64,000 nucleotides of DNA from Rugamonas sp045984285 (GTDB lineage Bacteria; Pseudomonadota; Gammaproteobacteria; Burkholderiales; Burkholderiaceae_D): positions 62,001 to 126,000 of the forward strand of contig NZ_JBJQIK030000008.1 of NCBI RefSeq assembly GCF_045984285.3, given 5' to 3'. The notes under the pieces were generated by a model that was not told the DNA's origin, ran no database searches, and worked only from the letters and a program-made list of their open reading frames with translations. Positions 32,187 through 40,713 of the stretch are shown here, in pieces (position 1 is the first letter of the stretch; every line of letters starts with the position of its first letter). The position numbers and the translations under genes are program-made.

Positions 32187-33917
32187 ATGCGTTTGCTGTT
32201 TCCGCTTCTTGGGCTTGTCTTCGGCCTGGCGCAAGCCGCCACGCCTGCCGACGCCGTTTACCGAAACGGGCTCGTTGTAACGATGGATGCGCAGAATAGC
32301 GTGATGCAGGCGCTGGCGGTCAGCGGCGGGCGTATCGCCTACACCGGCAGCAATGAAGGCGTACAGGCACACATCGGCCCGCGCACGCGCGTGATCGACC
32401 TTCAGGGCCGCCTGCTGATGCCGGGCCTGGTGGACGCCCACATGCACCCGCAGTCAGGCGGTGCGCGCCTGCTGAACTGCAACCTCAATTACGAAAAGCT
32501 CACGGTGCCGCAGTTCCAGTCGCGCATCCAGGCCTGCCTTGACAAGGACCGCAATGGGAAACGCTGGCTGGTGGTGGTGAACTGGTTCCAGCAAGGCATG
32601 CAGCCGGGCGGCGTGGCCGTCAGCCATGCCACGCTGGATGCGCTGCGCACCAAACGCCCCATCCTCGTGCGCTCCTCCTTCGGCCACTCGGTGCTGCTGA
32701 ACGCGCGCGGCCTGCAGCTGGCCGGTGTGAAGGACGACACGCCCGACCCGCACGGCGGCAAGATCGCCCGCGATGCGCAGGGCAAGGCGACCGGCCTGCT
32801 GGAGGATGCCGCGCAGGATATGGCCATGAAGCTGCTGCCGCCGCTCACCGTCGCCGAAAATCTCGCCGCCTCATCGCGCGCGCTCGATGCCATGCGCAAG
32901 CAGGGCATCACCACTTTCCTCGACGCCTACACCGATCCCGAAACGCTCACCGCCTTTGCCACCCTGCAGCGCCAGAACAAGCTCACCGCCCGCGCCCACT
33001 TCGCGGTGCTGGTGGAGCCGGAGCAGGCGCCCGACCAGGCCGTGAACGAGATCCGCAAGCTCGCCGGCCAGTTCGACCAGGGCGCCACCCGCACGGAGCC
33101 CTCAATGCAGGTACGGCATGCGAAGCTCTTCATGGACGGCGTGATCGCCGCGCCCGCGCTGACCGGCTCCATGCTCACGCCCTACTTCACGGAGAGAGGC
33201 GAACCGGGCGCCAGCGCCGGTCCCGATCCCTATTTCGCGCCGCCCGTGCTGCAAGCCATGCTGCGGGCGCTGGCAAAAGCGAACATTGATCCGCACCTGC
33301 ATGTGGACGGCGACCGCGCCGTGCGCGAAGCGCTGGACGCCATCGAAGCCGTGCGCGCCACGCCCGAAGGCGCCGCCATGCGCCCCGCCCTGGCGCACAA
33401 CGAGATCGTGGACCCGCAGGACTTCAACCGCTTCGCCCAGCTCGATGCCACGGCCGTGCTGTCCTTCCAATGGGCGAAACCCGCGCCCGATACCGTGGAA
33501 GCGCTGCAGCCGTATATGGGCCCGATCCGCTACGGCTTCGTGGAGCCGCAGTTCATGCTCCGCACCGCAGGCGCGCGCATCGCCTTCGGCAGCGACTGGC
33601 CGGTCGATCCGCTCAATGAATGGTTCGCGCTGCAGGTGGCCGTTACGCGCGCGGCCGGGCCGGACGCGGGGCCGCAGTATCAAGGCCGCCTCGGCACGCA
33701 GCCCGGCCTGCCGCGCGCCGCAGCGCTAAGGGCAATGACGATTGAAGCGGCTTATGTGCTGCGGCAGGAGCAGGACATCGGCTCGCTGGAGCAAGGCAAG
33801 CTCGCCGACATGATTGTGCTGGACCGGAATGTGTTCGACATTCCGCCAGAGGAGATCGCCCGGACCAGGGTGCTGCAAACGATCGTGGGCGGTAAAACGG
33901 TATACGAAGCGAAGTAG
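32187..33917 (+). CDS. YtcJ-like amidohydrolase
   Basis: A secreted 576-residue metal-dependent amidohydrolase of the YtcJ/Amidohydro_3 type (signal peptide 1-17, GLAQA-AT). Metal site residues: PGLVDAHMHPQSGG near residue 90, then LFMDGVI, HVDGDRAV with its His, and a late GSDWPVDPLN Asp. The C-terminal GSLEQGKLADMIVLDRNV is the usual sandwich-domain ending. Members hydrolyse amides or related bonds in varied small molecules; the substrate here is unknown. GGAGG lies 6 bases upstream of the ATG. It is convergent with trmB, one base apart. Confidence 0.9.
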   Translation: MRLLFPLLGLVFGLAQAATPADAVYRNGLVVTMDAQNSVMQALAVSGGRIAYTGSNEGVQAHIGPRTRVIDLQGRLLMPGLVDAHMHPQSGGARLLNCNLNYEKLTVPQFQSRIQACLDKDRNGKRWLVVVNWFQQGMQPGGVAVSHATLDALRTKRPILVRSSFGHSVLLNARGLQLAGVKDDTPDPHGGKIARDAQGKATGLLEDAAQDMAMKLLPPLTVAENLAASSRALDAMRKQGITTFLDAYTDPETLTAFATLQRQNKLTARAHFAVLVEPEQAPDQAVNEIRKLAGQFDQGATRTEPSMQVRHAKLFMDGVIAAPALTGSMLTPYFTERGEPGASAGPDPYFAPPVLQAMLRALAKANIDPHLHVDGDRAVREALDAIEAVRATPEGAAMRPALAHNEIVDPQDFNRFAQLDATAVLSFQWAKPAPDTVEALQPYMGPIRYGFVEPQFMLRTAGARIAFGSDWPVDPLNEWFALQVAVTRAAGPDAGPQYQGRLGTQPGLPRAAALRAMTIEAAYVLRQEQDIGSLEQGKLADMIVLDRNVFDIPPEEIARTRVLQTIVGGKTVYEAK

Positions 33918-33918
33918 C

Positions 33919-34638
33919 TTACTTCTTCATGAAGACCAGGTCCCATACGCCGTGGCCCAGCTTCAGGCCGCGGTTCTCGAATTTGGTGAGCGGACGGTAA
34001 GCCGGCTTCTCGGCATAACCTTCCGCCGTGTTCTGCAGGCCAGGCTCGGCGCCCAGCACTTCCAGCATCTGCACGGCGTAGTCTTCCCAATCGGTGGCGC
34101 AATGCAGGTAGCCGCCGGGCGCGAGGTGGTCCACCAGCTTCTTGACGAAAGGCGCCTGGATCAGGCGGCGCTTATTGTGGCGGGCCTTGTGCCACGGGTC
34201 CGGGAAATAGATATGCACGCCGGCCAGCGAATTGGCCGGAATCATATGGTCCAGCACTTCCACCGCGTCATGCTGGATCACGCGCAGATTGGCCAGCTCC
34301 TGCTCCCCGATCAGCTTGAGCAGGCTGCCCACGCCGGGCGTATGCACTTCCACGCCGATGAAATCCTGCTCCGGCGCGTTCTTCGCGATGAACGCCGTGG
34401 TATCGCCCATGCCGAAGCCGATTTCCAGGATGACCGGCGCCTTGCGGCCGAAGGCTGCCTCGAAATCGAGCGGCGCCTTCGCGTAAGGAATCATGTACTT
34501 CGGCCCCAGGTCGTTCAGCGCACGCTCCTGCGCAGTCGACAGACGGCCCGCGCGCGTCACGAAACTGCGGATGCGGTGCTCGGTGGGGTCATACAGCATG
34601 GTCCGCGCAGGACCGTTCGAAGGCGTATCGGAAGACAT
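33919..34638 (-). CDS. trmB: tRNA (guanine-N7)-methyltransferase
   Basis: A 239-residue SAM-dependent enzyme that makes m7G46 in tRNA. The SAM loop is EIGFGMGDTT, followed by FIGVEVHTPG, and the catalytic/RNA motif FPDPWHKARHNKRRLIQ and HCATDWEDYA complete the family pattern. ATG at 34638 (MSSDTPSNG) gives the normal length; the frame is open to 34716, but that extension runs through a palindromic repeat and is not expected to be coding. Confidence 0.96.
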   Translation of the reverse strand: MSSDTPSNGPARTMLYDPTEHRIRSFVTRAGRLSTAQERALNDLGPKYMIPYAKAPLDFEAAFGRKAPVILEIGFGMGDTTAFIAKNAPEQDFIGVEVHTPGVGSLLKLIGEQELANLRVIQHDAVEVLDHMIPANSLAGVHIYFPDPWHKARHNKRRLIQAPFVKKLVDHLAPGGYLHCATDWEDYAVQMLEVLGAEPGLQNTAEGYAEKPAYRPLTKFENRGLKLGHGVWDLVFMKK

Positions 34639-34679
34639 GGAAAGCTTACGGCAAAAGGGAACGATTATACCACCTGAGC

Positions 34680-34718
34680 CCGTGTCCACTTTCGGGTCTG
34701 ACCCCGGGGTGGACACGG
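34680..34718. repeat. 39-bp palindromic repeat (type A), intergenic copy
   Basis: Arms CCGTGTCCAC (34680-34689) and GTGGACACGG (34709-34718), identical to the arms of the copy inside the GH43 gene, with the same 39-bp length and a similar GGGTC core. It lies between trmB and the divergent HIRAN gene. Confidence 0.8.
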
Positions 34719-34780
34719 CCTGAGCTGCTGGATGGCGGCACCTGCGATAATAGCGGCTTTACGCATTTTCCCGGACTGGC

Positions 34781-35284
34781 ATGGCCCAAGCACTCAATAT
34801 CGCAATCATCGTCGTCGCCCTGCTGGCGCTCTATTACCTGCTGAAAGGCGCCCCGAAGGCGAAGCCGGTAGCGCTCCAGCACCCGGCGGGCGGCTCCTAC
34901 ACTCCGGTGCCGGAAGGCGAGCCGGTGCGCCACTGGAGCGACGGCGGCCGCTTCAACCTGGAAGTGGTGGGCGAATCGCGCTACCGCGACGCGGTGCGCG
35001 CGCTGGCCGGAGAACATGGCGAAGGCAAGGCCGACGCCCGCCATCGTGCCCTGCTGCTGCCGGACGATGACAATCCCTACGAAGACAAGGCCGTTGCCGT
35101 GTTCCTCAGCGGTGAAATGGTGGGCTACCTCGCGCCGAAAGATGCGCTGGCCTTCCGCGCCCTGCTCAAGCGCGAAGAACTCGACGGTAAACTGACCTCC
35201 TGCGACGCCGCCGTGCGCGGCGGCGGCACCTGGGAAGGCAAGCTGCTGGCTTATTCGGTGTGGCTGGACCTCGATCCGGCCTGA
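34781..35284 (+). CDS. Membrane-anchored HIRAN-domain protein
   Basis: A 167-residue protein. Residues 5-22 are a membrane helix (LNIAIIVVALLALYYLL). Residues about 57-165 are a HIRAN domain (FNLEVVGESRYRDAVRALAG, LLPDDDNPYEDKAVAVFLSG and MVGYLAPKDALAFRALL). HIRAN domains bind the 3' end of DNA in helicases such as HLTF; bacterial stand-alone copies are of unknown role, and a membrane tether is notable. It is divergent from trmB. Confidence 0.85.
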   Translation: MAQALNIAIIVVALLALYYLLKGAPKAKPVALQHPAGGSYTPVPEGEPVRHWSDGGRFNLEVVGESRYRDAVRALAGEHGEGKADARHRALLLPDDDNPYEDKAVAVFLSGEMVGYLAPKDALAFRALLKREELDGKLTSCDAAVRGGGTWEGKLLAYSVWLDLDPA

Positions 35285-35550
35285 GACTCAATGGCGGGGG
35301 CGGGGGGCGGGCCCAGCCGCGCCTCGATGGCGCCGCTGTCAATCAGTTCGCGCGCCAGCGCGCGGGCTTCGATCTCTGCGGCGTGTTCGCGCTTGAACAG
35401 CGCTGGGGTTTCAATCAGCACCGGCGGCACGAAGCTGCGGCCGGAATAGCGGTGGGACTTCACCAGGATCTGACCACGAAAACGCCCCTCGTCCTGCTGA
35501 ACGACAGTCACGCAATACACATACCCTTTGACCCAGATATCTTCAGTCAT
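35251..35550 (-). CDS. Small hypothetical protein
   Basis: A 99-residue protein with an ordered N-terminal part (MTEDIWVKGYVYCVTVVQQD, then GRFRGQILVKSHRYSG and PPVLIETPALFKREHAAE) and a low-complexity Pro/Ala C-terminus. The beta-rich start and the H-A-A-E-I-E-A-R-A-L-A-R-E-L helix look like a real small protein. No family is recognised. The 3' end overlaps the convergent HIRAN gene by 34 bases. Confidence 0.55.
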   Translation of the reverse strand: MTEDIWVKGYVYCVTVVQQDEGRFRGQILVKSHRYSGRSFVPPVLIETPALFKREHAAEIEARALARELIDSGAIEARLGPPPAPAIESQAGSRSSHTE

Positions 35551-35643
35551 ACAGCCCTAGAAAAGGCCGCATGCTAGCACGGGGGTTTGCGCGCGCGCGC
35601 ACGCTTGCCTCCGGAAACTTTTTGCATTTTCCCCAGCGCAGTA

Positions 35644-35820
35644 TTACTTGCCGAGATGCTGGCGCACAGCACTCACGCTGGGCCCGGCAGCCTTCACCGC
35701 CGCCTCCAGTTCTGCCTTACTCAGGCCCAATTCCTTGGTCCAGTAAGCCACTTCCCATTCCTCGTTAACATTAATACGGCTGCGGTCCTGCGGGCCGCGG
35801 TTCTGCAGGTTGTCGGACAT
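35644..35820 (-). CDS. DUF3606 small protein
   Basis: A 58-residue protein: MSDNLQNRGPQDRSRINV, then EEWEVAYWTKELGLSKAELE and AVKAAGPSVSAVRQHL, the full DUF3606 pattern (R-x-R-I-N, W-x-x-x-x-G and S/AVR). It is a small soluble protein common in proteobacteria with unknown function. ATG at 35820 follows GAGGAG; a longer frame upstream is discarded. Confidence 0.88.
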   Translation of the reverse strand: MSDNLQNRGPQDRSRINVNEEWEVAYWTKELGLSKAELEAAVKAAGPSVSAVRQHLGK

Positions 35821-35911
35821 GACAGGCTCCTCGATGCACGGTGTATTCCGTAGCCTGAGCATCGCGCCGTATGGCGCCGCTGTCGGTTAAGTCGCTCACG
35901 GATGGCGCCCC

Positions 35912-36259
35912 TCACTTCTTGATGACAAACGCCCTTAACTCAACCATCTTCCCATCCTTGAACCGCCAGACATCGCAGTAAGCATGGAGCGCGCGCTGGC
36001 CAGCTTCGTCCTGAACGACGATTTCGCCAAGGGCTGCAAGGAGGTCGCCATCGGCGATCAGCTCATGAACATTGAACTCGGGTGGCCGGATGTATTCCGT
36101 CTTCATCCAGGAACGCACGGCATCCTTGCCATGCAGCGTTTCCCCACCCACGGTAGACCACTCGATGTTTTCGTCGCAAAAAGCGAGAAAACCCTCGTGG
36201 TCGCCAGCAGAAATGGCAGCGTTTGCTGCGATCAGAATGGCTTTATGGCCGTCCGGCAT
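35912..36259 (-). CDS. SnoaL/NTF2-like protein
   Basis: A 115-residue NTF2-fold protein (SnoaL-like). The pattern is an N-terminal helix (ILIAANAAISAGDHEGFLAF), FCDENIEWSTVGGETLHGKD (D-x-I-x-W and G-K-D) and the last strand pair ALHAYCDVWRFKDGKMVEL. Such proteins are cone-shaped barrels acting as small enzymes or ligand binders. The function cannot be narrowed. It begins 30 bases from the tRNA-Gly gene on the same strand. Confidence 0.85.
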   Translation of the reverse strand: MPDGHKAILIAANAAISAGDHEGFLAFCDENIEWSTVGGETLHGKDAVRSWMKTEYIRPPEFNVHELIADGDLLAALGEIVVQDEAGQRALHAYCDVWRFKDGKMVELRAFVIKK

Positions 36260-36288
36260 GTGCCCTCCCGGATGAAAGGTAGCGGCGA

Positions 36289-36362
36289 TGGAGCGGGTGA
36301 AGGGAATCGAACCCTCGTATGAAGCTTGGGAAGCTGCCGTTCTACCATTGAACTACACCCGC
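36289..36362 (-). tRNA. tRNA-Gly (anticodon CCC)
   Basis: The minus strand folds into a full cloverleaf: acceptor GCGGGTG/CACCCGC, D stem GTTC/GAAC, anticodon loop TTCCCAA (anticodon CCC), variable ATAC, T stem GAGGG/CCCTT with loop TTCGATT, discriminator T and encoded CCA. Five-base anticodon stem GCAGC/GCTTC has one C-U mismatch at positions 28-42. It decodes GGG. Confidence 0.93.
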
Positions 36363-36425
36363 GTTGCCGGGCATTTTATCAGGCTTCCAGACGGATGAGC
36401 TGTTTCGGTATAGTTCCTTGGAATA

Positions 36426-36458
36426 CTTTCGAACGAAAGAATGATAACGAAAGCGCAA
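36426..36458. promoter_or_regulatory. AACGAAA operator array (distal) before TonB receptor
   Basis: CTTTCGAACGAAAG (36426-36439) is a perfect inverted repeat with 2-base spacer; its right half AACGAAAG recurs 14 bp on at 36446-36453 within AACGAAAGCGCAA. The repeat unit AACGAAA also fills the control region at 50193-50260. The form fits DeoR/AgaR-type sites (TTTCGTT repeats). Confidence 0.6.
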
Positions 36459-36557
36459 AAATACAACAGGAAACTCGAAAAAACGTAAGAACCTTTGTAT
36501 TGCTCGGAGTTTCACTATAGACTGAATTTCGCCGCACCCTATAATGCCCCGGCGACA

Positions 36558-36629
36558 GATTTCGAAAGCTCCAAATCGAAACATTTTCGGGTCAAGATCA
36601 GTGTCATTCGAAACAAAACGAAAGCGCAA
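36558..36629. promoter_or_regulatory. AACGAAA operator array (proximal) before TonB receptor
   Basis: TTTCGAAAG near 36558, TCGAAAC near 36577, TTTTCG near 36585, TTCGAAAC near 36607 and a second exact AACGAAAGCGCAA at 36617-36629 (first copy 36446-36458). Apart from the two arrays, the 340-bp region 36364-36703 holds no gene; only a weak promoter-like TATAGA near 36515 is seen. Confidence 0.5.
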
Positions 36630-36703
36630 TAAGGTCATGCCAGCCAGCCTGGACTAGGTGGTAGGACTGGTGAGCGCAAACAACTTATAAAAGGAACCGT
36701 TTA

Positions 36704-39550
36704 ATGAGTTCTCACCTGAAACACCGCCCGCGCGGAGACAGTCATACCCCCTTCGTACTGAACCCGTTAACTGCCGCCTGCCTCCTGGCACTCGGCACTA
36801 TGGCAGCGCCGGCTTATGCCCAGCAGGAAGCCACGGCGACAGATAGCGAAAACATGACCCAGGTCGTCGTGACCGGCACCCGCGCCAGCCTGCAGCAGTC
36901 CCTCGCCCTGAAACGCAACTCCTCCGTAGTGCAGGACAGCATCAGCGCAACGGAGCTGGGCCGCTTCCCTGACAATAACGTGGCCGACTCGCTCAGCCAC
37001 ATCACCGGCGTGTCGATTTCCCGCACGGCCGGCGGCGAAGGCCAGAAGGTCAGCATCCGCGGCCTGGGCCCGGATTACACGATCACCACCTTCAATGGCC
37101 GCCTGCTGGGCACCGACAGCGCGGGCCGCTACTTCGCCTACGACGTGCTGCCGGCCGACGTGATCAGCGGCGCCGACGTCGTCAAATCGACCCAGGCGCA
37201 GCTGATGGAAGGCGCCATCGGCGGCCTGGTGAACCTGCGCTCCGCCAGCCCCTTCGACCAGAAAGGCCAGCACGGCCTGCTGCGTGTGGAAGGCGACCGC
37301 AACCAGATGAGCGACCTGAACGGCAAGAAGGTGTCTGGCACCTACAGCAAAACGTTCAGTAACGAACTCGGCGTGTTGCTCGGCGTCGTCTACGCCAAGC
37401 GCGACGTGCGCACCGACACGGCCGGCAACGACGGCGGCTGGTCGCGCAATCCCATCCCAAGTGACCCAAGCCAGTTCTGGGAGTGGGGCAATACCTGGGG
37501 CGGCGCCATCGACCCGAACGGCAACGGCGTGCTGGACCGCGACGAAGAAGGCCTGATCGGGCCGGGCCAGTTCCGCTTCGGTTCCATCATGGAGAAAAAG
37601 GAACGCCTGGCAGTGTCGGGCAAGGTCGAGTGGCGGCCCAGCTCCGACGTGAAAGTCATCGTCGACGGTTTCAAGACCCGCCTGGATTCGCCGCAGGTCG
37701 GCTACCAGCTGTCCTTCTATCCCCTGTTTGCGCCGGGCCGCTGGTCGAACATGAAGGTCACCAACGGCGTCGTGACCGACCTGACCTTGTCCAATACCGA
37801 TCCCGAAATGCGGCTCAATCCCGAGATCCTGAACAAGACCGAATACCGCGTGGTGGATACCGCGATGTACGGCGCCCGGACGGAATGGAAGGTCTCGCCT
37901 ACCCTGAAAGTCGCAGGCGACATCTACGAGTCCACCTCGAAGCGCCACTCCGGCGGCAACGACAGCTACGTGGTGCTGCGCATGAACCAGCCCAACGTAA
38001 CGCGCATCCAGCTCACCGGCGCTGCCGTTCCTGACGTGAAGACCACCTTCGCCGACGGCCGCGACCTGCAAAGCGGCCTGGCCCAGGGCCTGTTCAAGCC
38101 GAGCGACTTCAACACCCACTACTACAGCCGGGCAGGCGACAATATCGACGACCGCATCGGCGGTGCGACGGTGAATGCCGACTGGAAGCTGGACCGCGCC
38201 AACATCGAAACGCTGCGATTCGGCCTGAGCCAGACCAACCGCAAGAAGAAGCGCGACATGATCAACAACGCCTTCAATGCGGGCCAGGACCACTACTCCG
38301 GCGAGAATGCGATCAACCTGGGCGCCCTGGGCGGCAACGTCATCAACCAGACCCTGAGCCCGAGCGGCTTCCTGTCTGGCGTGAGCGGCAACTTCCCGCG
38401 CAGCTTCCTCGGCTTTGACGTGGCGAACTACGCAGAAGCACTGAAGGCCTACGACGGCAAGCCAAGGCCGGGCGGCGGCGTCTACAGCTCGACCCTGTCT
38501 GCACCTGCCTGGAACCCGCTGGAAAGCTACCGCGTGACCGAGAAGACCACGACCGCTTTCGTGCAGGCCGACCTGGCCGGCGAAACCTGGAACGCGGACG
38601 TCGGCGTGCGCCTCGTGAAGACCCGGACCACCTCGCAGGCCTGGGACGCCAAGATCAACGAGATCATCGAGAACGGCGCCTTCAACTATACGGCCGTCTA
38701 CGCCGCACCGTCCGTGGTGCAGCAGAAATCGGACTACACCTTCGGCCTGCCCTCGTTCAATTTCACCTACCTGTTCACCGACACGCTGCAGCTGCGCATC
38801 GGCGGCGCCAAGACGATGGCCCGTCCATCGGTGGACAAGCTGGCGCCGTCCAGCACCACCGCCAGCATCTCCTGGGGCGACTTCACGCAGATCTTCGGCG
38901 GCAATGCGGAGCTGAAGCCGTACAGCGCACGCCAGGCTGACGTTTCGCTGGAGTGGTACTACGCCAAGGACTCCGCGCTGACCGTGGCCGTCTACCAGAA
39001 GAACATCAAAAACCAGATCACCAACCTCTGGCTCTCTGGCCAGGACATCGGCGCTCCCGGCGGCCGCCTGTTCAACGTGCAGCGCCCTATCAACGGCGAC
39101 AGCGCCAAGGCGCGCGGCGTCGAAGTCGGCCTGCAGCATCTGTTCGACAACGGCTTCGGCGTGCGTGCACAGTACACCCGCAACCAGTCGAAAAGCTGGG
39201 TGGCCGGAACCGAGCGTCCGCTGGAAGGCATCGCGCCTGCAACCGCATCCCTGGGCCTGCTGTATGAGCGCGGCCCATGGAGCATGAGCACCACGGCCGA
39301 CTACACCGACTCCTTCGTCACCGCCACCAATGTGATCGGCGCGGGCTGGAACGAAACGGCCAACTCCATGACGTGGGTAACGGCACAACTGGCCTACCAG
39401 GTGAACAAGTCGCTGCGTCTCAGCATCGAAGGCAACAACCTGACCGATGCGGTGCAGGCGCCGAAGCTGGGTAACGGCACCATCAGCCTGCCGAACGGCT
39501 ATTATCGCTATGGCCGTTCCATCACCCTGGGCGCAAGCCTGAAGTTCTGA
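36704..39550 (+). CDS. Caulobacter/Xanthomonas-type TonB-dependent receptor
   Basis: A 948-residue receptor of the large Caulobacter-type class (TIGR01782 style). The signal peptide ends APAYA (about residue 40), TonB box TQVVVTGTRA, then the typical SLALKRNSSVVQDSISATE, GRFPDNNVADSLSHITGVSI and IRGLGPDYTITTFNGR, and barrel ending SLKF. This class takes up plant or microbial oligosaccharides. It is followed 65 bases later by the amidohydrolase - GH36 - lipoprotein genes, so it is the import component of an alpha-galactoside locus. The long upstream region carries repeated AACGAAA motifs matching the DeoR regulator at 44927-45694. Confidence 0.95.
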   Translation: MSSHLKHRPRGDSHTPFVLNPLTAACLLALGTMAAPAYAQQEATATDSENMTQVVVTGTRASLQQSLALKRNSSVVQDSISATELGRFPDNNVADSLSHITGVSISRTAGGEGQKVSIRGLGPDYTITTFNGRLLGTDSAGRYFAYDVLPADVISGADVVKSTQAQLMEGAIGGLVNLRSASPFDQKGQHGLLRVEGDRNQMSDLNGKKVSGTYSKTFSNELGVLLGVVYAKRDVRTDTAGNDGGWSRNPIPSDPSQFWEWGNTWGGAIDPNGNGVLDRDEEGLIGPGQFRFGSIMEKKERLAVSGKVEWRPSSDVKVIVDGFKTRLDSPQVGYQLSFYPLFAPGRWSNMKVTNGVVTDLTLSNTDPEMRLNPEILNKTEYRVVDTAMYGARTEWKVSPTLKVAGDIYESTSKRHSGGNDSYVVLRMNQPNVTRIQLTGAAVPDVKTTFADGRDLQSGLAQGLFKPSDFNTHYYSRAGDNIDDRIGGATVNADWKLDRANIETLRFGLSQTNRKKKRDMINNAFNAGQDHYSGENAINLGALGGNVINQTLSPSGFLSGVSGNFPRSFLGFDVANYAEALKAYDGKPRPGGGVYSSTLSAPAWNPLESYRVTEKTTTAFVQADLAGETWNADVGVRLVKTRTTSQAWDAKINEIIENGAFNYTAVYAAPSVVQQKSDYTFGLPSFNFTYLFTDTLQLRIGGAKTMARPSVDKLAPSSTTASISWGDFTQIFGGNAELKPYSARQADVSLEWYYAKDSALTVAVYQKNIKNQITNLWLSGQDIGAPGGRLFNVQRPINGDSAKARGVEVGLQHLFDNGFGVRAQYTRNQSKSWVAGTERPLEGIAPATASLGLLYERGPWSMSTTADYTDSFVTATNVIGAGWNETANSMTWVTAQLAYQVNKSLRLSIEGNNLTDAVQAPKLGNGTISLPNGYYRYGRSITLGASLKF

Positions 39551-39615
39551 TGCAGTAAGGGGCTCCTGTGCACGGCATGGGGGCCCCACCTGCACTACTG
39601 AAAACTGGAATCCTG

Positions 39616-40713
39616 ATGCGATCATCTTTTCTCTCCATTGCCGTCCTGCTGTCAGGGACGGCCTTTTTCTCTGCCCATGCCGCGGACCAGGCCAGCTACT
39701 CAATGGCCGACTACTCCCGCGTCGTAAAGATCGATGTGCACCTGCACCTGCACAACCCGGCGCCGGCTTTCATGGAAGCCGCGAAGCGCCAGAACTTCAA
39801 GGTGCTGACGATTAATGTCGACTACCCCGACTTCCCTCCCCTAGATGACCAGCAGCGCGTTGCCATCGCGCTGAAGAAGCGTTTCCCGCAGGACGTGGCA
39901 TGGGCCGCCAGCTTCTCCGTCGACGGTTCCGACCAGCCCTCCTGGCTGCCCGCCACGCGCCAGCGCATTGCCGCGTCGATGAAGGCCGGCGCCGTCGGCG
40001 TGAAGGTGTGGAAGAACATCGGCATGAGCCTGCGCAGCACTGACAAGAAGCTGGTCATGATCGACGACGCCCGCTTCGCGCCGCTGTTCGAGGATTTCGC
40101 CCGCCAGGGCATCCCCTTGCTGGGCCACCAGGGCGAGCCGCACAACTGCTGGCTGCCGCTGGAGAAGATGACGGTCAATAACGACCGCGAATACTTCAAG
40201 GCTCACCCGCAGTACCACATGCACCTGCACCCCGAGATGCCGAGCTGGGAAACGCAGATGGCCGCGCGCGACCGCATGGTCGCGGCACATCCGAAGCTGC
40301 GCTTCATCGGCGTGCACCTGGCGTCGCTGGAGCGTGATGTCGACGAACTGGCTGCCTTCCTCGACAAATTCCCGAACGCGGTGGTGGACATCGCCGCGCG
40401 CATCGGCCAGGTGCAATACCAGAGCCAGAAAGACCGCGATCGCGTGCGCCGCTTCTTCATCAAGTACCAGGACCGCATCCTGTACGGCAGCGACATGGCG
40501 CAAGCGCCCGATCAGGACGGCGCCGCGATGGGCCGTGAAGCCGAAGAGGTGTGGCGCATGCACTGGCGCTATTTCAATACGGCGGACTCCTTCAAGGTTT
40601 CTGACCTCGACCAGCCGGTGCAAGGCCTCGCGCTGCCGCGCCAGGTAGTGGACAAGCTTTATCGCACGAATGCCCAACGCGCCTTCCCCACAGCCTGGGG
40701 AGGCAAGCGATGA
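39616..40713 (+). CDS. Exported Amidohydro_2-type hydrolase
   Basis: A 365-residue exported protein (signal peptide 1-24, FFSAHA-AD). It has an amidohydrolase TIM-barrel pattern of the PF04909 type: DVHLHLHN (metal His-x-His) near residue 38, LLGHQGEPHNC, MHLHPEMPSW, FIGVHLAS, DIAARIG and LYGSDMAQAPDQ (metal Asp). Relatives are decarboxylases or lactonases. In this locus it could act on a carboxyl, lactone or acyl group of the sugar substrate; deacetylation is only a guess. The stop overlaps the GH36 start by four bases. Confidence 0.8.
   Translation: MRSSFLSIAVLLSGTAFFSAHAADQASYSMADYSRVVKIDVHLHLHNPAPAFMEAAKRQNFKVLTINVDYPDFPPLDDQQRVAIALKKRFPQDVAWAASFSVDGSDQPSWLPATRQRIAASMKAGAVGVKVWKNIGMSLRSTDKKLVMIDDARFAPLFEDFARQGIPLLGHQGEPHNCWLPLEKMTVNNDREYFKAHPQYHMHLHPEMPSWETQMAARDRMVAAHPKLRFIGVHLASLERDVDELAAFLDKFPNAVVDIAARIGQVQYQSQKDRDRVRRFFIKYQDRILYGSDMAQAPDQDGAAMGREAEEVWRMHWRYFNTADSFKVSDLDQPVQGLALPRQVVDKLYRTNAQRAFPTAWGGKR

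Noticed and set aside
34639..34716. Longer trmB start beginning in the palindromic repeat
   Set aside because: The added residues are the translated repeat; family length and the ATG at 34638 argue against it.
39551..39615. GGGGCTCC...GGGGCCCC stem between receptor and amidohydrolase as a terminator
   Set aside because: It pairs imperfectly and has no T tract; at most a weak attenuator, so not listed as a feature.
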